DNA from: RGIG5579 sp045655865
Lineage (GTDB): Bacteria; Bacillota; Clostridia; Oscillospirales; SIG627
Assembly (NCBI GenBank): GCA_045655865.1
Contig: JAZOQB010000001.1
Coordinates: forward strand, 1-15,555
Length of the DNA stretch: 15,555 nucleotides
Direction: 5' to 3'
How positions within the stretch are numbered: position 1 is the first letter of the stretch; every line of letters begins with the position of its first letter. Below are positions 1 to 7,612 of the stretch, in pieces. Position numbers and translations under genes: made by a program. The notes under the pieces are model-generated. The model was not told the DNA's origin. It did no database searches and worked only from the letters and a program-made list of their open reading frames with translations.

Positions 1-187
1 TAAGCGCGGGCTGTATCCACTCGGGATGAAAAAAACGATTTATGATCGTTCCCAGAAACAGCGCGATGATGGATGCCCCCAAAAGTTCACCGGGAATGAG
101 TTTCTCCACGATAATTGATAGACCTGCCACCGCAAAGCAGACAGCAATGCCAAGTATAAACTTGCCTGGTTTTTTTGTTGTTTCCAT
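1..187 (-). CDS. YeiH-family (UPF0324) putative sulfate exporter, N-terminal part, cut by window edge
   Basis: The minus strand is open from an ATG at 185-187 to the window edge, giving 62 codons of an integral membrane protein. A basic N-terminus (METTKKPGK) precedes a hydrophobic helix at about residues 10-26. An amphipathic stretch, a second hydrophobic helix containing GASIIALFLGTIIN, and an HPEW segment follow. This order (short helix, loop with Pro-Gly, then an A-x-x-x-G-x-x-x-N helix) matches the start of the YeiH/UPF0324 family, multi-helix membrane proteins predicted to export sulfate or related anions. A purine-rich GAAGAG lies just upstream of the ATG as a modest ribosome binding site. 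A perfect TATAAT (minus strand, 247-252) lies about 60 bp upstream but has no good -35. The family call rests on pattern recognition of the first 60 residues, so another small-anion exporter is possible. Confidence 0.6.
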   Translation of the reverse strand, partial: METTKKPGKFILGIAVCFAVAGLSIIVEKLIPGELLGASIIALFLGTIINRFFHPEWIQPAL

Positions 188-405
188 ATCTCTTCTCTTC
201 AAGCTTTCTGTTTTCCTCTTTCGATATCAGCTGGAAAAATTTAAAAATTATATTGATTCCATTGATTGTATCATAAAGTTTGAAATTTTTCCACTCATAT
301 TTTTTAGTATAATAATATTGGCACCCATACTTGTACCGCTTCGGTCAAGTTGATTTATAAAAAATTTCAAAAGTGTCAAAAGCCTTGTGCCAAACCGATT
401 TTGAC

Positions 406-448
406 AAAAAGAAAAGGAACGTAAGTATCGTATCAATACTTACGTTCC
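406..448 (-). terminator. Rho-independent terminator of tRNA-Pro and perhaps of the whole minus-strand operon
   Basis: A perfect 13-bp inverted repeat pairs 416-428 with 436-448 around a 7-nt loop. Read on the minus strand it is followed at once by TTTTCTTTTT (415-406). It begins only 5 bp after the CCA end of the tRNA-Pro gene, so it terminates that transcript. No other terminator is visible on the minus strand back to potA, so it probably also stops read-through from the long operon. Confidence 0.9.
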
Positions 449-452
449 AACA

Positions 453-529
453 TGGTCGAGGCGACGGGACTTGAACCCACGGCCTCTTGGTCCCGAACCA
501 AGCGCTCTACCAAACTGAGCCACGCCTCG
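453..529 (-). tRNA. tRNA-Pro, anticodon CGG
   Basis: The minus strand folds into a complete cloverleaf. The acceptor stem is CGAGGCG with CGCCTCG, the discriminator is A, and CCA is encoded (453-455). The anticodon stem is CTTGG/CCAAG with loop TTCGGGA, giving anticodon CGG and decoding the proline codon CCG. The C1-G72 pair and A73 are the usual bacterial tRNA-Pro identity elements. The T stem has three G-C pairs and two wobble pairs. The gene has its own promoter 14 bp upstream and a terminator 5 bp downstream, and lies 74 bp after the unknown gene that ends the long minus-strand operon. Confidence 0.96.
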
Positions 530-542
530 ATGGATTCAAATT

Positions 543-571
543 ATTATAGCGAAAGCGCCAAGATTTGTCAA
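543..571 (-). promoter_or_regulatory. Consensus sigma-A promoter for tRNA-Pro
   Basis: On the minus strand TTGACA (571-566) is followed by a 17-bp spacer and TATAAT (548-543), a perfect match to the housekeeping consensus. The predicted start is near 536, about 7 nt before the mature tRNA 5' end at 529. It lies after the stop codon of the unknown gene at 604-1125, so the tRNA can be made independently of the upstream operon. Confidence 0.9.
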
Positions 572-603
572 CTGTTCCTTCAAAAATTACAAAGAGAAAA
601 AGA

Positions 604-1125
604 TCAGAGAGAGCGCCCTTCCCCCTCAATGACACTCTTTAAAAGCTCCAGGAGGATCTCGTCCGGCTCAAAAATGAGCGCGCAATCTTCTCCCATTACC
701 TCCTCGGGACAAACCAGAACAAAGGCATCTTTAGGAAAAAGATTCTGGCAATAGGAAAAGCGCTGTCGGGAAGGAGGAACCGTTCCCCGCGTTCTGGCTG
801 CCTTCCACTCTTTTTTAGGAATCAAATAGCAGTCCGAGGTTACAAACAAACTCCCCAGACCTTTCTCTTTCTTTCCCAAAAGACTCATCACATAAAGCCT
901 TCCGTCCTCCCATTGATAACGGTATTCGGTAAGGATAAATTTTGTTGTGATCTGCACAAACAGAAGAAGCAGCACCACCGATAAAAGCTGTCCCAGCGCG
1001 CGAAAGGCAGGAAGGATGGCAGAAAGATAGAAAGATACCACAGCAAAAACCAAAGAGCCAAGGCAAAAAACAATAGCGGAAAAGCTTTGTTTTTTCGGTC
1101 GGCATACATAGAAATTTTGCTTCAT
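604..1125 (-). CDS. Unknown two-TM membrane protein downstream of RNase M5
   Basis: This is a 173-aa protein I do not recognise. It opens with a short basic segment (MKQNFYVCRPKKQ), then two hydrophobic helices at about residues 15-36 and 43-65. A soluble C-terminal part of about 105 residues follows, rich in alternating hydrophobic and polar residues (for example EYRYQWEDGRLYVMSLLG), which suggests beta strands. A membrane hairpin followed by a beta-rich cytosolic domain resembles bacterial PH-domain or YcxB-like proteins, but this is inference from layout only. The start ATG overlaps the rnmV stop as ATGA (1122-1125), so translation is probably coupled. It is the last protein gene of the minus-strand operon. 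No terminator follows before the tRNA-Pro promoter. Confidence 0.75.
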   Translation of the reverse strand: MKQNFYVCRPKKQSFSAIVFCLGSLVFAVVSFYLSAILPAFRALGQLLSVVLLLLFVQITTKFILTEYRYQWEDGRLYVMSLLGKKEKGLGSLFVTSDCYLIPKKEWKAARTRGTVPPSRQRFSYCQNLFPKDAFVLVCPEEVMGEDCALIFEPDEILLELLKSVIEGEGRSL

Positions 1126-1679
1126 AAAACCAGCTCCAATAAATTTACCACAGCCAAAAAGGCATTGGAAGAAAGATTTTTGGGAAGGCCGTTTTCTTCC
1201 AAAACTCGTTCCCGTTTCCCCTTGGCGTCCGAGGTCCCGAAATATCCCATTTCATAGAGCTGGGCCTTTGTATAAGCCGGACGGACTCTCTCCCCCTTTG
1301 GGGAAATCAGTCCGCTTTGTTCAAAAAGAGACAGAAGAGTACGGTTGTCCATTCCCTCCACTCCCAAAAGCCCCTCTTTTGAGGATACCGCCTTGCGTCT
1401 TTCTTTGCCGGGGATGGGAGGAATATAAAGATCGGTGACCCCCACTCCCCCGGTGATGGTGCGAATGTGGGAACGAATCAAACTTCCCGCTCCATCAGAA
1501 TCGGAAAGGACCACCAGGCCACGAGTTTGTGCCAGACGACGAAACAGATCTCTTTTTTCTTGATCCCGAAAAAGGCCAAAGCCGTCCGTGGTAAGAATCG
1601 TGGCGTCCAGAACCGATTCCAGGCGGATCTTGTCATACTTTCCCTCTACGATCACCACTTTTTCGCAACAAGGTTTCAT
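1122..1679 (-). CDS. rnmV: Ribonuclease M5 (5S rRNA maturation endonuclease)
   Basis: RNase M5 makes the final endonucleolytic cuts that release mature 5S rRNA from its precursor, assisted by ribosomal protein L18. The 185-aa product has an N-terminal TOPRIM domain: VVIVEGKYD with the catalytic Glu at residue 12, a TTDGFGLF strand near 30-37, and VVLSDSDGAG with metal-binding Asp60 and Asp62. The C-terminal half, with AYTKAQLYEMG and a final helix, corresponds to the domain found only in M5 proteins. A longer reading frame extends upstream to about 1826, but it runs over holA. The ATG at 1679 overlaps the holA stop as ATGA and follows GGGAG, which decides the start. The length is usual for the family. 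The position after holA suggests co-expression of housekeeping functions. Confidence 0.93.
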   Translation of the reverse strand: MKPCCEKVVIVEGKYDKIRLESVLDATILTTDGFGLFRDQEKRDLFRRLAQTRGLVVLSDSDGAGSLIRSHIRTITGGVGVTDLYIPPIPGKERRKAVSSKEGLLGVEGMDNRTLLSLFEQSGLISPKGERVRPAYTKAQLYEMGYFGTSDAKGKRERVLEENGLPKNLSSNAFLAVVNLLELVL

Positions 1680-2728
1680 CCTTTTTCTCCCATGAGAGCG
1701 CAAAGCGCCAAAACTGCCAATTCCAGACTGGTACCGGCAGAAGCCTGATCCCCCTTTAGCTTTCGATCCAGTTCCAGGCAGATAGCCAGCGCCTTTTGCA
1801 GGTTTTCTTTCTTTTTGCCATAGCAACTCCGGCTATAGCGGTCATATTGCCAGAACTGGAGATTGGTAGCCTTTTGGCAAGAGGTGGCGTCTGCACCTTC
1901 GCAAATCAAAAGGGCGTTGGTCATCATACGGGAAAGGGTAGCGGAGATCAGTACCGGCTCTGTCTTTTTTGCTGCCAACTGATTTAAAATTTTTTTGGCT
2001 GTGGCAGTTTTTCCCTCCAGTACCGCGTCGCTTAAATTAAACACCGCAAATTCAGTGGTATCCCGGGCAAATAAAAGAACGTCCTCTTCGCAAATCTCTC
2101 CCCGGTTTTGGGATCTTGCCCAAGCAGAGAGCTTTTCCAATTCCTGACGGATGATCTGCATCCGGCTGCCCGAGAGTCGAAAGAGCGTGCGCAATACAGC
2201 ATCCGTGATCTCAAGAGAGTCGGCGCTAAGGATCTTTTTGGCCCATGGGATCAAAGTCCGCTCCTCTTGCAAGGGAAAGGAAACAAAATCCATTTTCTCC
2301 GATAGTTTTTTTACGATGTTCTTCTTGAGTGTAGCGCTGTCCACTCGGAAGTCTCCTTCCTCCAAATAGAAGATCAACGTAAGATAAGAAGGAAAGTTTT
2401 CCAAAAGAGAAAGAAGCGCTTTCCCCTCTGCTTCCTTCATGCTCGCAGGGGAAAGGCCGCGGCATACGATAAGACGCATCTGGCCACCGAAAGGAAGGAT
2501 CTCCGCCTCACCCAAAAGATCATCCACCGTATGGTTTCGAGTAAAATCCATGCGGACCAGATTGAATTCCGCCATTCCCTCTTTTTCCACAAGGTCAATA
2601 AACTTTTGCAAATAAAACTGTTTTAACAGTTCCTCAGGCCCCCAAAAGGCAAAGGCGCCCCTGGGATTCTCCCGCAGACGCGCCTTCAAAGCGGACACCG
2701 AGAGGCCGAAAGCCGTTCTGGGTGCCAT
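1676..2728 (-). CDS. holA: DNA polymerase III subunit delta (clamp loader)
   Basis: The delta subunit of the clamp-loader complex opens the sliding beta clamp for loading on DNA. The 350-aa product has the usual length and layout. An N-terminal nucleotide-binding-like fold starts with FAFWGPEELLKQFYLQKFID (about residues 27-46), followed by FNLVRMDF and LPFGGQMRLIVCRGL. A lid region has the family pattern GSRMQIIRQELEKL near 187-200, and a helical collar domain has LISATLSRMM and LELDRKLKG near the end. As in other delta subunits there is no functional Walker A motif. The start ATG is 2 bp after the HIT gene stop and no clear Shine-Dalgarno is visible, so initiation is probably coupled to translation of the HIT gene. 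It overlaps rnmV by 4 bp. Confidence 0.93.
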   Translation of the reverse strand: MAPRTAFGLSVSALKARLRENPRGAFAFWGPEELLKQFYLQKFIDLVEKEGMAEFNLVRMDFTRNHTVDDLLGEAEILPFGGQMRLIVCRGLSPASMKEAEGKALLSLLENFPSYLTLIFYLEEGDFRVDSATLKKNIVKKLSEKMDFVSFPLQEERTLIPWAKKILSADSLEITDAVLRTLFRLSGSRMQIIRQELEKLSAWARSQNRGEICEEDVLLFARDTTEFAVFNLSDAVLEGKTATAKKILNQLAAKKTEPVLISATLSRMMTNALLICEGADATSCQKATNLQFWQYDRYSRSCYGKKKENLQKALAICLELDRKLKGDQASAGTSLELAVLALCALMGEKG

Positions 2729-2730
2729 AT

Positions 2731-3069
2731 TTAGTCCATGTTTTCGGAGAGCTGCTTACCGCCCAGCACGTGGAAGTGCAAATGCTTGACAGACTGACAG
2801 CCGTGCTCTCCGATATTCGTAATGACCCGATACCCCTGAGAAAGTCCACAGAGAGACGCCACTTTGGGGATCGCCTCAAAAACCTTGGCAACCGCCTTGC
2901 TATTTTCTTCGGTGACGGCGTCAGCGGAAGAAATGTGCTCTTTGGGGATTACCAAAACATGAGTCGGTGCCTGGGGATTGATATCCCGGAAGGCATAGAC
3001 CGAGTCGTCCTCGTAGACTTTTTGAGAAGGGATCTGACCCTCCAAAATGGCGCAAAAAAGACAGTCCAT
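2731..3069 (-). CDS. HIT-family (HinT-like) nucleotide-binding protein
   Basis: Histidine-triad proteins of the HinT branch hydrolyse purine nucleoside phosphoramidates, including aminoacyl-adenylates. The product is 112 aa, with CLFC near the N-terminus, the nucleotide-site segment APTHVLVIPKEH (34-45), and the catalytic triad H96-x-H98-x-H100 in VKHLHFHVLGG. An in-frame ATG lies upstream at 3087. I chose the ATG at 3069 because AGGAGA (minus strand, 3080-3075) sits at normal spacing before it, and the family typically begins with Cys-x-x-Cys close to the N-terminus. The ribosome binding site lies on the alaS stop codon. Placement next to an aminoacyl-tRNA synthetase fits the known ability of HinT to cleave synthetase-made adenylates, though the link here is inference. 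Confidence 0.92.
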   Translation of the reverse strand: MDCLFCAILEGQIPSQKVYEDDSVYAFRDINPQAPTHVLVIPKEHISSADAVTEENSKAVAKVFEAIPKVASLCGLSQGYRVITNIGEHGCQSVKHLHFHVLGGKQLSENMD

Positions 3070-3079
3070 TTCTATCTCC

Positions 3080-5689
3080 TCATGCAAAAAGGGCGTAAAA
3101 CGCGCTCTTTGCCTCTTCTATTTTTTCCGGATTCTTTCCGCCGGACTGGGCTCTGTCAGGCCGTCCGCCGCCGCCTCCTCCCACAATGGGAGAGATGGTC
3201 TTCAAAATATTACCGGCATGGGCTCCATTTGCCACGGCTTTTTCTCCACACACAGCGAAAAACAAGACCTTTTCGCCACGTACCTGGGAGAGCACCGCTA
3301 CCACCGACGGCTCACTTTCCCGGATCTTATCTCCCAGTTGTCTTCCGTCGGTATCTTCCTCAATACTGGTAAAGACCAGCTTCAAACCGTCTTTTTCCAC
3401 TGCAGTTTGCAAAATCGTGCCAAGGCTGGCTTGGGCAAGACGGCTGGCCAAAGCTTCCGCTTTCGCCTGGGCCTGTTTCAATTCACCTCTCAAAGCCCGG
3501 ATCTTTTCGGGCACCAGCAAAACGGTACTCTTGAGGGCTTCCGCGCTTTCCTTGAGAAGGGACTCTTTCTCCTCCAAGAGCTTCAAGACACCTTTTCCGG
3601 TCACCCCTTCTATCCGGCGAACCCCCGCGGCCACGCCCTGCTCGGAAAGGATGCGGAAGAGCCCCGCCTTGGCGGTATTGTCCAGATGGGTACCGGCGCA
3701 AAGCTCCACGGAAAAGTCACCCATAGAGACCATGCGCACTTCTTCCCCGTACTTTTCTCCAAACAGTGCCATGGCGCCGGCCTCTTTGGCCTTGTCGGCA
3801 GAGGTGATGGTCGTGGTCACCGGCAGAGCCTGGAGAATTTTTTCGTTCACCAGAGCCTCCACCCGGGCAATTTCTTCCCCGGTAAGAGCCTGGTAGTGCT
3901 TAAAGTCAAAACGAACGCGCTGGGGATCTACATAGCTTCCTGCTTGCTCCACGTGATCCCCCAGGACCTCTCGCAGGGCCGCCTGAAGAAGATGGGCGGC
4001 AGAGTGATTGCGGCAAATCGCCCCTCTTCTCTCCCCGTCTACCACAGCAAGCACCGTATCTCCCACGCTCAAAGAGCCATGGTCCAAACGAACCATGTGA
4101 AGATACACTCCGTCGCTCTTTTTGGTATCCAGCACCGCCGCAGCGCCGCTTTCCCCGGTGAGAATTCCCACGTCTCCCACCTGGCCGCCGCCTTCTCCGT
4201 AGAAGGGGGTACGGTCCAAAACCAGGGCGGCCTCGCCCTCGGAAAGGGTGGTCAACTCTTCCTCCTCCGCAAAAATCGCTAAGATCTTCGCCGGAGCAGT
4301 AACGGTCTCATATCCCAGAAATTGGGTCTTATCCAGATGGGCTACGGCGCTTCTGGCCGCATCCGACCATCCGGAAATATTGGCTCGAGCGGCACGGGCA
4401 CGTCTCTTTTGCTCCTGCATCAACGCCTCAAAGCCTGCCTCGTCAAGGGTAAAGCCCTCCTCTTGAGCAATTTCCCGGGTCAGGTCAATGGGAAATCCGT
4501 AGGTATCGTAGAGCTTGAACACCTCTTCTCCGGAAAGAGAGGATTTTTTCTCGTCTCGGGCTTTCTTCATCCATTGAGACAAAATGGAAAGTCCCGCGTC
4601 AATGGTTTTATTGAACTTCTCCTCTTCCAGGGAGATGATCTTCTTAATATACGCTTCCTTCTCGCGCAAGAGCGGATAAGCTCCTTCGTTCTCTCGGATC
4701 ACCACGTCGCAAAGATCCGCAAGGAAAGCGCCGGAGATGCCCAAAAGCTTTCCGTGGCGAGCCGCTCTGCGAAGGATTCTGCGCAAAACGTACCCTCTCC
4801 CCTCGTTGGAGGGAACCACACCGTCGGAGATCATAAAGGAAGACGACCGGATGTGATCGGTGATAATACGAATGGAGATGTCATTCTCTTCGTTGTTGCC
4901 GTAGCTTTTTCCGGAAAGTGCACACACCGCGTCCAGGGTCCGGCGGATGGTATCCACCTCGAACATATTGTCTACGCCCTGCATTACGCAAGCAAGACGC
5001 TCCAAGCCCATGCCGGTGTCAATGTTTTTCTGAACCAGTTCTGTGTAATTGCCCTGGCCGTCGTTGTTGAACTGGCTGAACACGTTATTCCAGATCTCCA
5101 TATACCGATCGCACTCGCAACCGGGTCGGCAATCCGGAGAGCCACAGCCGTACTTTTCTCCGCGGTCAAAGTAGATCTCCGAGCAAGGGCCGCAAGGGCC
5201 GGAGCCGTGCTCCCAGAAATTATCCGCCTTGCCCAAAGGAACGATCCTCTCCTGAGGCACGCCGATCTGATCCCGCCAAATATGGAACGCCTCATCGTCC
5301 CCCTCGTAAATAGAGGGCCAAAGGAGGTCCGCCGGGATCTCAAGAACCTTCGTGAGAAATTCCCAAGCGAAAGCGATGGCCTCTTCTTTAAAGTAATCCC
5401 CAAAAGAAAAGTTTCCCAGCATTTCAAAATAGGTTCCGTGACGAGCGGTTTTCCCCACTCGCTCCAGGTCCGGGGTACGAATACACTTCTGGCAGGTACA
5501 GACCCTCTTTCCGGGAGGAACTTCCTCGCCGGTAAAATACTTTTTCATAGGCGCCATGCCGCTATTGATGAGAAGCAGTGACGGATCCCCTTGCGGCACC
5601 AGGGAGAAAGAGGGCAGGCGCACGTGTCCCTTTGACTCAAAATAGGAAAGAAATTTTTCTCTCAGTTCATTTAATCCGGTATATTTCAT
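3080..5689 (-). CDS. alaS: Alanine--tRNA ligase
   Basis: Alanyl-tRNA synthetase charges tRNA-Ala and hydrolyses mischarged Ser- and Gly-tRNA-Ala. The 869-aa product is full length. The class II catalytic core fills the first ~240 residues (LINSGMAPMKKYF motif 1 region, RHGTYFEMLGNFSFGDY motif 2 region), and GRGYVLRRILRRAARHGKLLG lies near 300 in the tRNA-recognition part. The editing domain has its zinc ligands: H562-x-x-x-H566 in NHSAAHLL, and C664-x-x-x-H668 in ELCAGTH. A C-terminal coiled segment precedes the glycine-rich C-Ala motif with RPDRAQSGG. GAGGG precedes the ATG. It lies 11 bp after potD with no T-box leader or promoter visible, so it appears to be transcribed from the polyamine-transport promoter. 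Confidence 0.98.
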   Translation of the reverse strand: MKYTGLNELREKFLSYFESKGHVRLPSFSLVPQGDPSLLLINSGMAPMKKYFTGEEVPPGKRVCTCQKCIRTPDLERVGKTARHGTYFEMLGNFSFGDYFKEEAIAFAWEFLTKVLEIPADLLWPSIYEGDDEAFHIWRDQIGVPQERIVPLGKADNFWEHGSGPCGPCSEIYFDRGEKYGCGSPDCRPGCECDRYMEIWNNVFSQFNNDGQGNYTELVQKNIDTGMGLERLACVMQGVDNMFEVDTIRRTLDAVCALSGKSYGNNEENDISIRIITDHIRSSSFMISDGVVPSNEGRGYVLRRILRRAARHGKLLGISGAFLADLCDVVIRENEGAYPLLREKEAYIKKIISLEEEKFNKTIDAGLSILSQWMKKARDEKKSSLSGEEVFKLYDTYGFPIDLTREIAQEEGFTLDEAGFEALMQEQKRRARAARANISGWSDAARSAVAHLDKTQFLGYETVTAPAKILAIFAEEEELTTLSEGEAALVLDRTPFYGEGGGQVGDVGILTGESGAAAVLDTKKSDGVYLHMVRLDHGSLSVGDTVLAVVDGERRGAICRNHSAAHLLQAALREVLGDHVEQAGSYVDPQRVRFDFKHYQALTGEEIARVEALVNEKILQALPVTTTITSADKAKEAGAMALFGEKYGEEVRMVSMGDFSVELCAGTHLDNTAKAGLFRILSEQGVAAGVRRIEGVTGKGVLKLLEEKESLLKESAEALKSTVLLVPEKIRALRGELKQAQAKAEALASRLAQASLGTILQTAVEKDGLKLVFTSIEEDTDGRQLGDKIRESEPSVVAVLSQVRGEKVLFFAVCGEKAVANGAHAGNILKTISPIVGGGGGGRPDRAQSGGKNPEKIEEAKSAFYALFA

Positions 5690-5700
5690 GCGATCCCTCT

Positions 5701-6783
5701 TTATTTATTGTTTGTTTTGATCTGATTCCAAAGCTGGCGCATCAGATCGTTGGTCTCGGTTGGCAGATGGCGGAACGCTTCCCAGTTCTTCTGAATCTCA
5801 GGATAGGCGATGGGGTTTTCTTGAAGCTCGCTGTCAAGGATGTCGAACGCTGCCTGGTTGGGAGTGGAATAGTAAACGTACTCGGTGTTGGCTTTTCCTG
5901 CCTGAGCGGTGAGCATAAAGTTAATAAACTTCTCTGCCAATTCTTTCTTTTGACTGGTTGCAGGAACACACATTGCATCTCGGAAAACGTTGGTTCCGCA
6001 TTCGGGGATCACAAACTTCAGATCCTCGTTTTCTTCCATCACCGTCATGCAGTCTCCGGCATAGTAAGGGGCCACCACAAGGTCTCCGGAGGGAACCATT
6101 TCAAAGAACTGGTCCATGGCATAGTAAAATCTCTGCTCCTGCAAAAGCGCCGCGGCCTCCTTGATCTGATCGGCGTCGGTGGTATTCTGGGAGTAGCCCA
6201 ATTGCTTCAAAGCGATACCGAAAGCGTCTCGGAGATTGTCAAACATCATGATCTGATCAGGATAATTTTTGCTCCAGAGAATACTCCAGTCCTTGCAGTC
6301 CTCTACCAGAGCCAGGTCCTCGGGAGTCAGTTTGGATTCGTTGTATACGATGCCCACCGTTCCCCAGAAATAAGGAACGCTGTACTCCTCGTTGGGATCG
6401 TAATCGGGATTTTGGAACTGGTCCATGATGTTGGCGTAGTTTGGAATGTTGTCAAAATTCAGCTTTGCCAGCATATCTTCCTGGATCATTCTCTCCACCA
6501 TGTAGTCGGAAGGGAAGATCAAGTCGTATTTGCCGGATCCGGACTTCATCTGGGCGTAAAGGGTCTCGTTGGATTCGGTAGTCACGTATTTGACCTTGAT
6601 TCCGGTGGCCTTTTCAAATTCTTCCACGATGTCATAGTCGCAGTCGGCGCCGGCATCCTTGGTGGACATATACTCTCCCCAGTTGCAGATCACCAAAGTA
6701 TTGGCATCAGAGCAGGAAGTGAGTGTGGCGCAAAGGGAAAAAATCATCGCAAAGGCGAGAACAACAGAACAGATCTTCTTCAA
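5701..6783 (-). CDS. potD: Spermidine/putrescine ABC transporter, substrate-binding lipoprotein PotD
   Basis: PotD captures polyamines outside the membrane and delivers them to PotBC. The 360-aa product starts with a lipoprotein signal (MKKICSVV... with lipobox LTSC, Cys24). A periplasmic-binding fold follows, with NWGEYMS at about 34-40, SNETLYAQMKSG, YDLIFPSDYMVERM, and a second lobe ending RQLWNQIKTNN. The start codon is TTG (6781-6783). AGGAG lies 8 nt upstream, and the first in-frame ATG would remove the positively charged head of the signal peptide, so TTG is preferred. The gene is 30 bp after potC and 11 bp before alaS. Polyamine versus related cationic substrate cannot be settled by eye, but the PotABCD set supports polyamine. 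Confidence 0.93.
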   Translation of the reverse strand: MKKICSVVLAFAMIFSLCATLTSCSDANTLVICNWGEYMSTKDAGADCDYDIVEEFEKATGIKVKYVTTESNETLYAQMKSGSGKYDLIFPSDYMVERMIQEDMLAKLNFDNIPNYANIMDQFQNPDYDPNEEYSVPYFWGTVGIVYNESKLTPEDLALVEDCKDWSILWSKNYPDQIMMFDNLRDAFGIALKQLGYSQNTTDADQIKEAAALLQEQRFYYAMDQFFEMVPSGDLVVAPYYAGDCMTVMEENEDLKFVIPECGTNVFRDAMCVPATSQKKELAEKFINFMLTAQAGKANTEYVYYSTPNQAAFDILDSELQENPIAYPEIQKNWEAFRHLPTETNDLMRQLWNQIKTNNK

Positions 6784-6813
6784 TTTCGGATCTCCTTTTT
6801 ATGTGGATTGTTT

Positions 6814-7602
6814 TTATAATTTTTGTTTTTCCGCTTTTTCGCTTCTGGCATCCAGAACGTTCATCACAATAAGAATCGTCAAAACCGCAAGGAAGATGAC
6901 CCCGGTCATGGCGGCCATCCAGGGCTTGATGCCCTTTTTCATGCTGTTATTGATGAAAACGGAAAGGGTTTGGAAATTCCCCCCGGTAAAATAGCTGATG
7001 ATAAAATCATCCATAGAGTAGGTCAGGGAAATGAGAAAGCCGGCAAAGATTCCGGGGAACAGTTCCGGCAAGACCACCTTGAAAAAGGATTTCATCGGCG
7101 GGCATCCCAAGTCCAGGGCCGCCTCGTATAGATTCTTGTCCATGCGGCGAAGCCGGGGCAGAACGTTGAGGATCACATAGGGGGTATTAAATGCGATGTG
7201 GGACAGGAGCACTGTGAAAAAGCCCAGTTCCACGGAGAAAATGCTAACGAAGATCAGCATGAGAGAAACCCCCGTAACGATCTCCGGATTGATGATGGGA
7301 AGGTTGGAAAGATTCATCAAAATCCCTCTTCCCTTTTTCACGTTATTGAGCCCCAAAGCACCCAGCGTTCCCAAAACCGAGGCGCAAAGCGCCGAGAGAA
7401 AGGCAATAAGAAGGGTGTTTAAAAGCGCCGTCATCAACGCATCGTTCTCAAAAAGCTCCGGGTAATGGCGCAGGGAAAATCCCGACCAAATGGTAATAGA
7501 GCTGGAAGCAGAGTTAAAAGACAGCGCGATCATCACTGCGATGGGAGCATACAAAAACAGAAAAACCAGGGCCAAATAGATCCTTGATACGCTTTTTTTC
7601 AT
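6814..7602 (-). CDS. potC: Spermidine/putrescine ABC transporter permease PotC
   Basis: This is the second inner-membrane permease of the polyamine importer. The 262-aa protein has about six hydrophobic helices, beginning with IYLALVFLFLYAPIAVMIALSF. The cytoplasmic EAA loop, EAALDLGCPPMKSFFKVVLP, is the contact to the ATPase and lies in the typical place before the last two helices. FNSASSSITIWSGFSLRHY after the first helix is characteristic of PotC. GGGAGGG lies 6 nt before the ATG. The gene follows potB by 10 bp and ends 30 bp before potD. The length is usual for the family. Confidence 0.95.
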   Translation of the reverse strand: MKKSVSRIYLALVFLFLYAPIAVMIALSFNSASSSITIWSGFSLRHYPELFENDALMTALLNTLLIAFLSALCASVLGTLGALGLNNVKKGRGILMNLSNLPIINPEIVTGVSLMLIFVSIFSVELGFFTVLLSHIAFNTPYVILNVLPRLRRMDKNLYEAALDLGCPPMKSFFKVVLPELFPGIFAGFLISLTYSMDDFIISYFTGGNFQTLSVFINNSMKKGIKPWMAAMTGVIFLAVLTILIVMNVLDARSEKAEKQKL

Positions 7603-7612
7603 ACTGCCCTCC

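Noticed and set aside
248..436. Minus-strand open frame of 62 codons between the tRNA-Pro gene and the YeiH-type gene
   Set aside because: It starts inside the tRNA-Pro terminator hairpin and has no ribosome binding site or domain.
3047..5581. Long plus-strand open frames (3047-4282 and 4322-5581) opposite alaS
   Set aside because: They are antisense to a full-length alaS with every family motif. Their translations are Arg/Ser/His-rich without domains, and no ribosome binding site or promoter fits.
5690..5700. T-box leader for alaS
   Set aside because: Only 11 bp separate potD and alaS, too short for any T-box.
5578..6819. Plus-strand open frame of about 413 codons opposite potD
   Set aside because: It mirrors potD. 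The translation is a repetitive Val/His/Gly-rich shadow with no recognisable domain.
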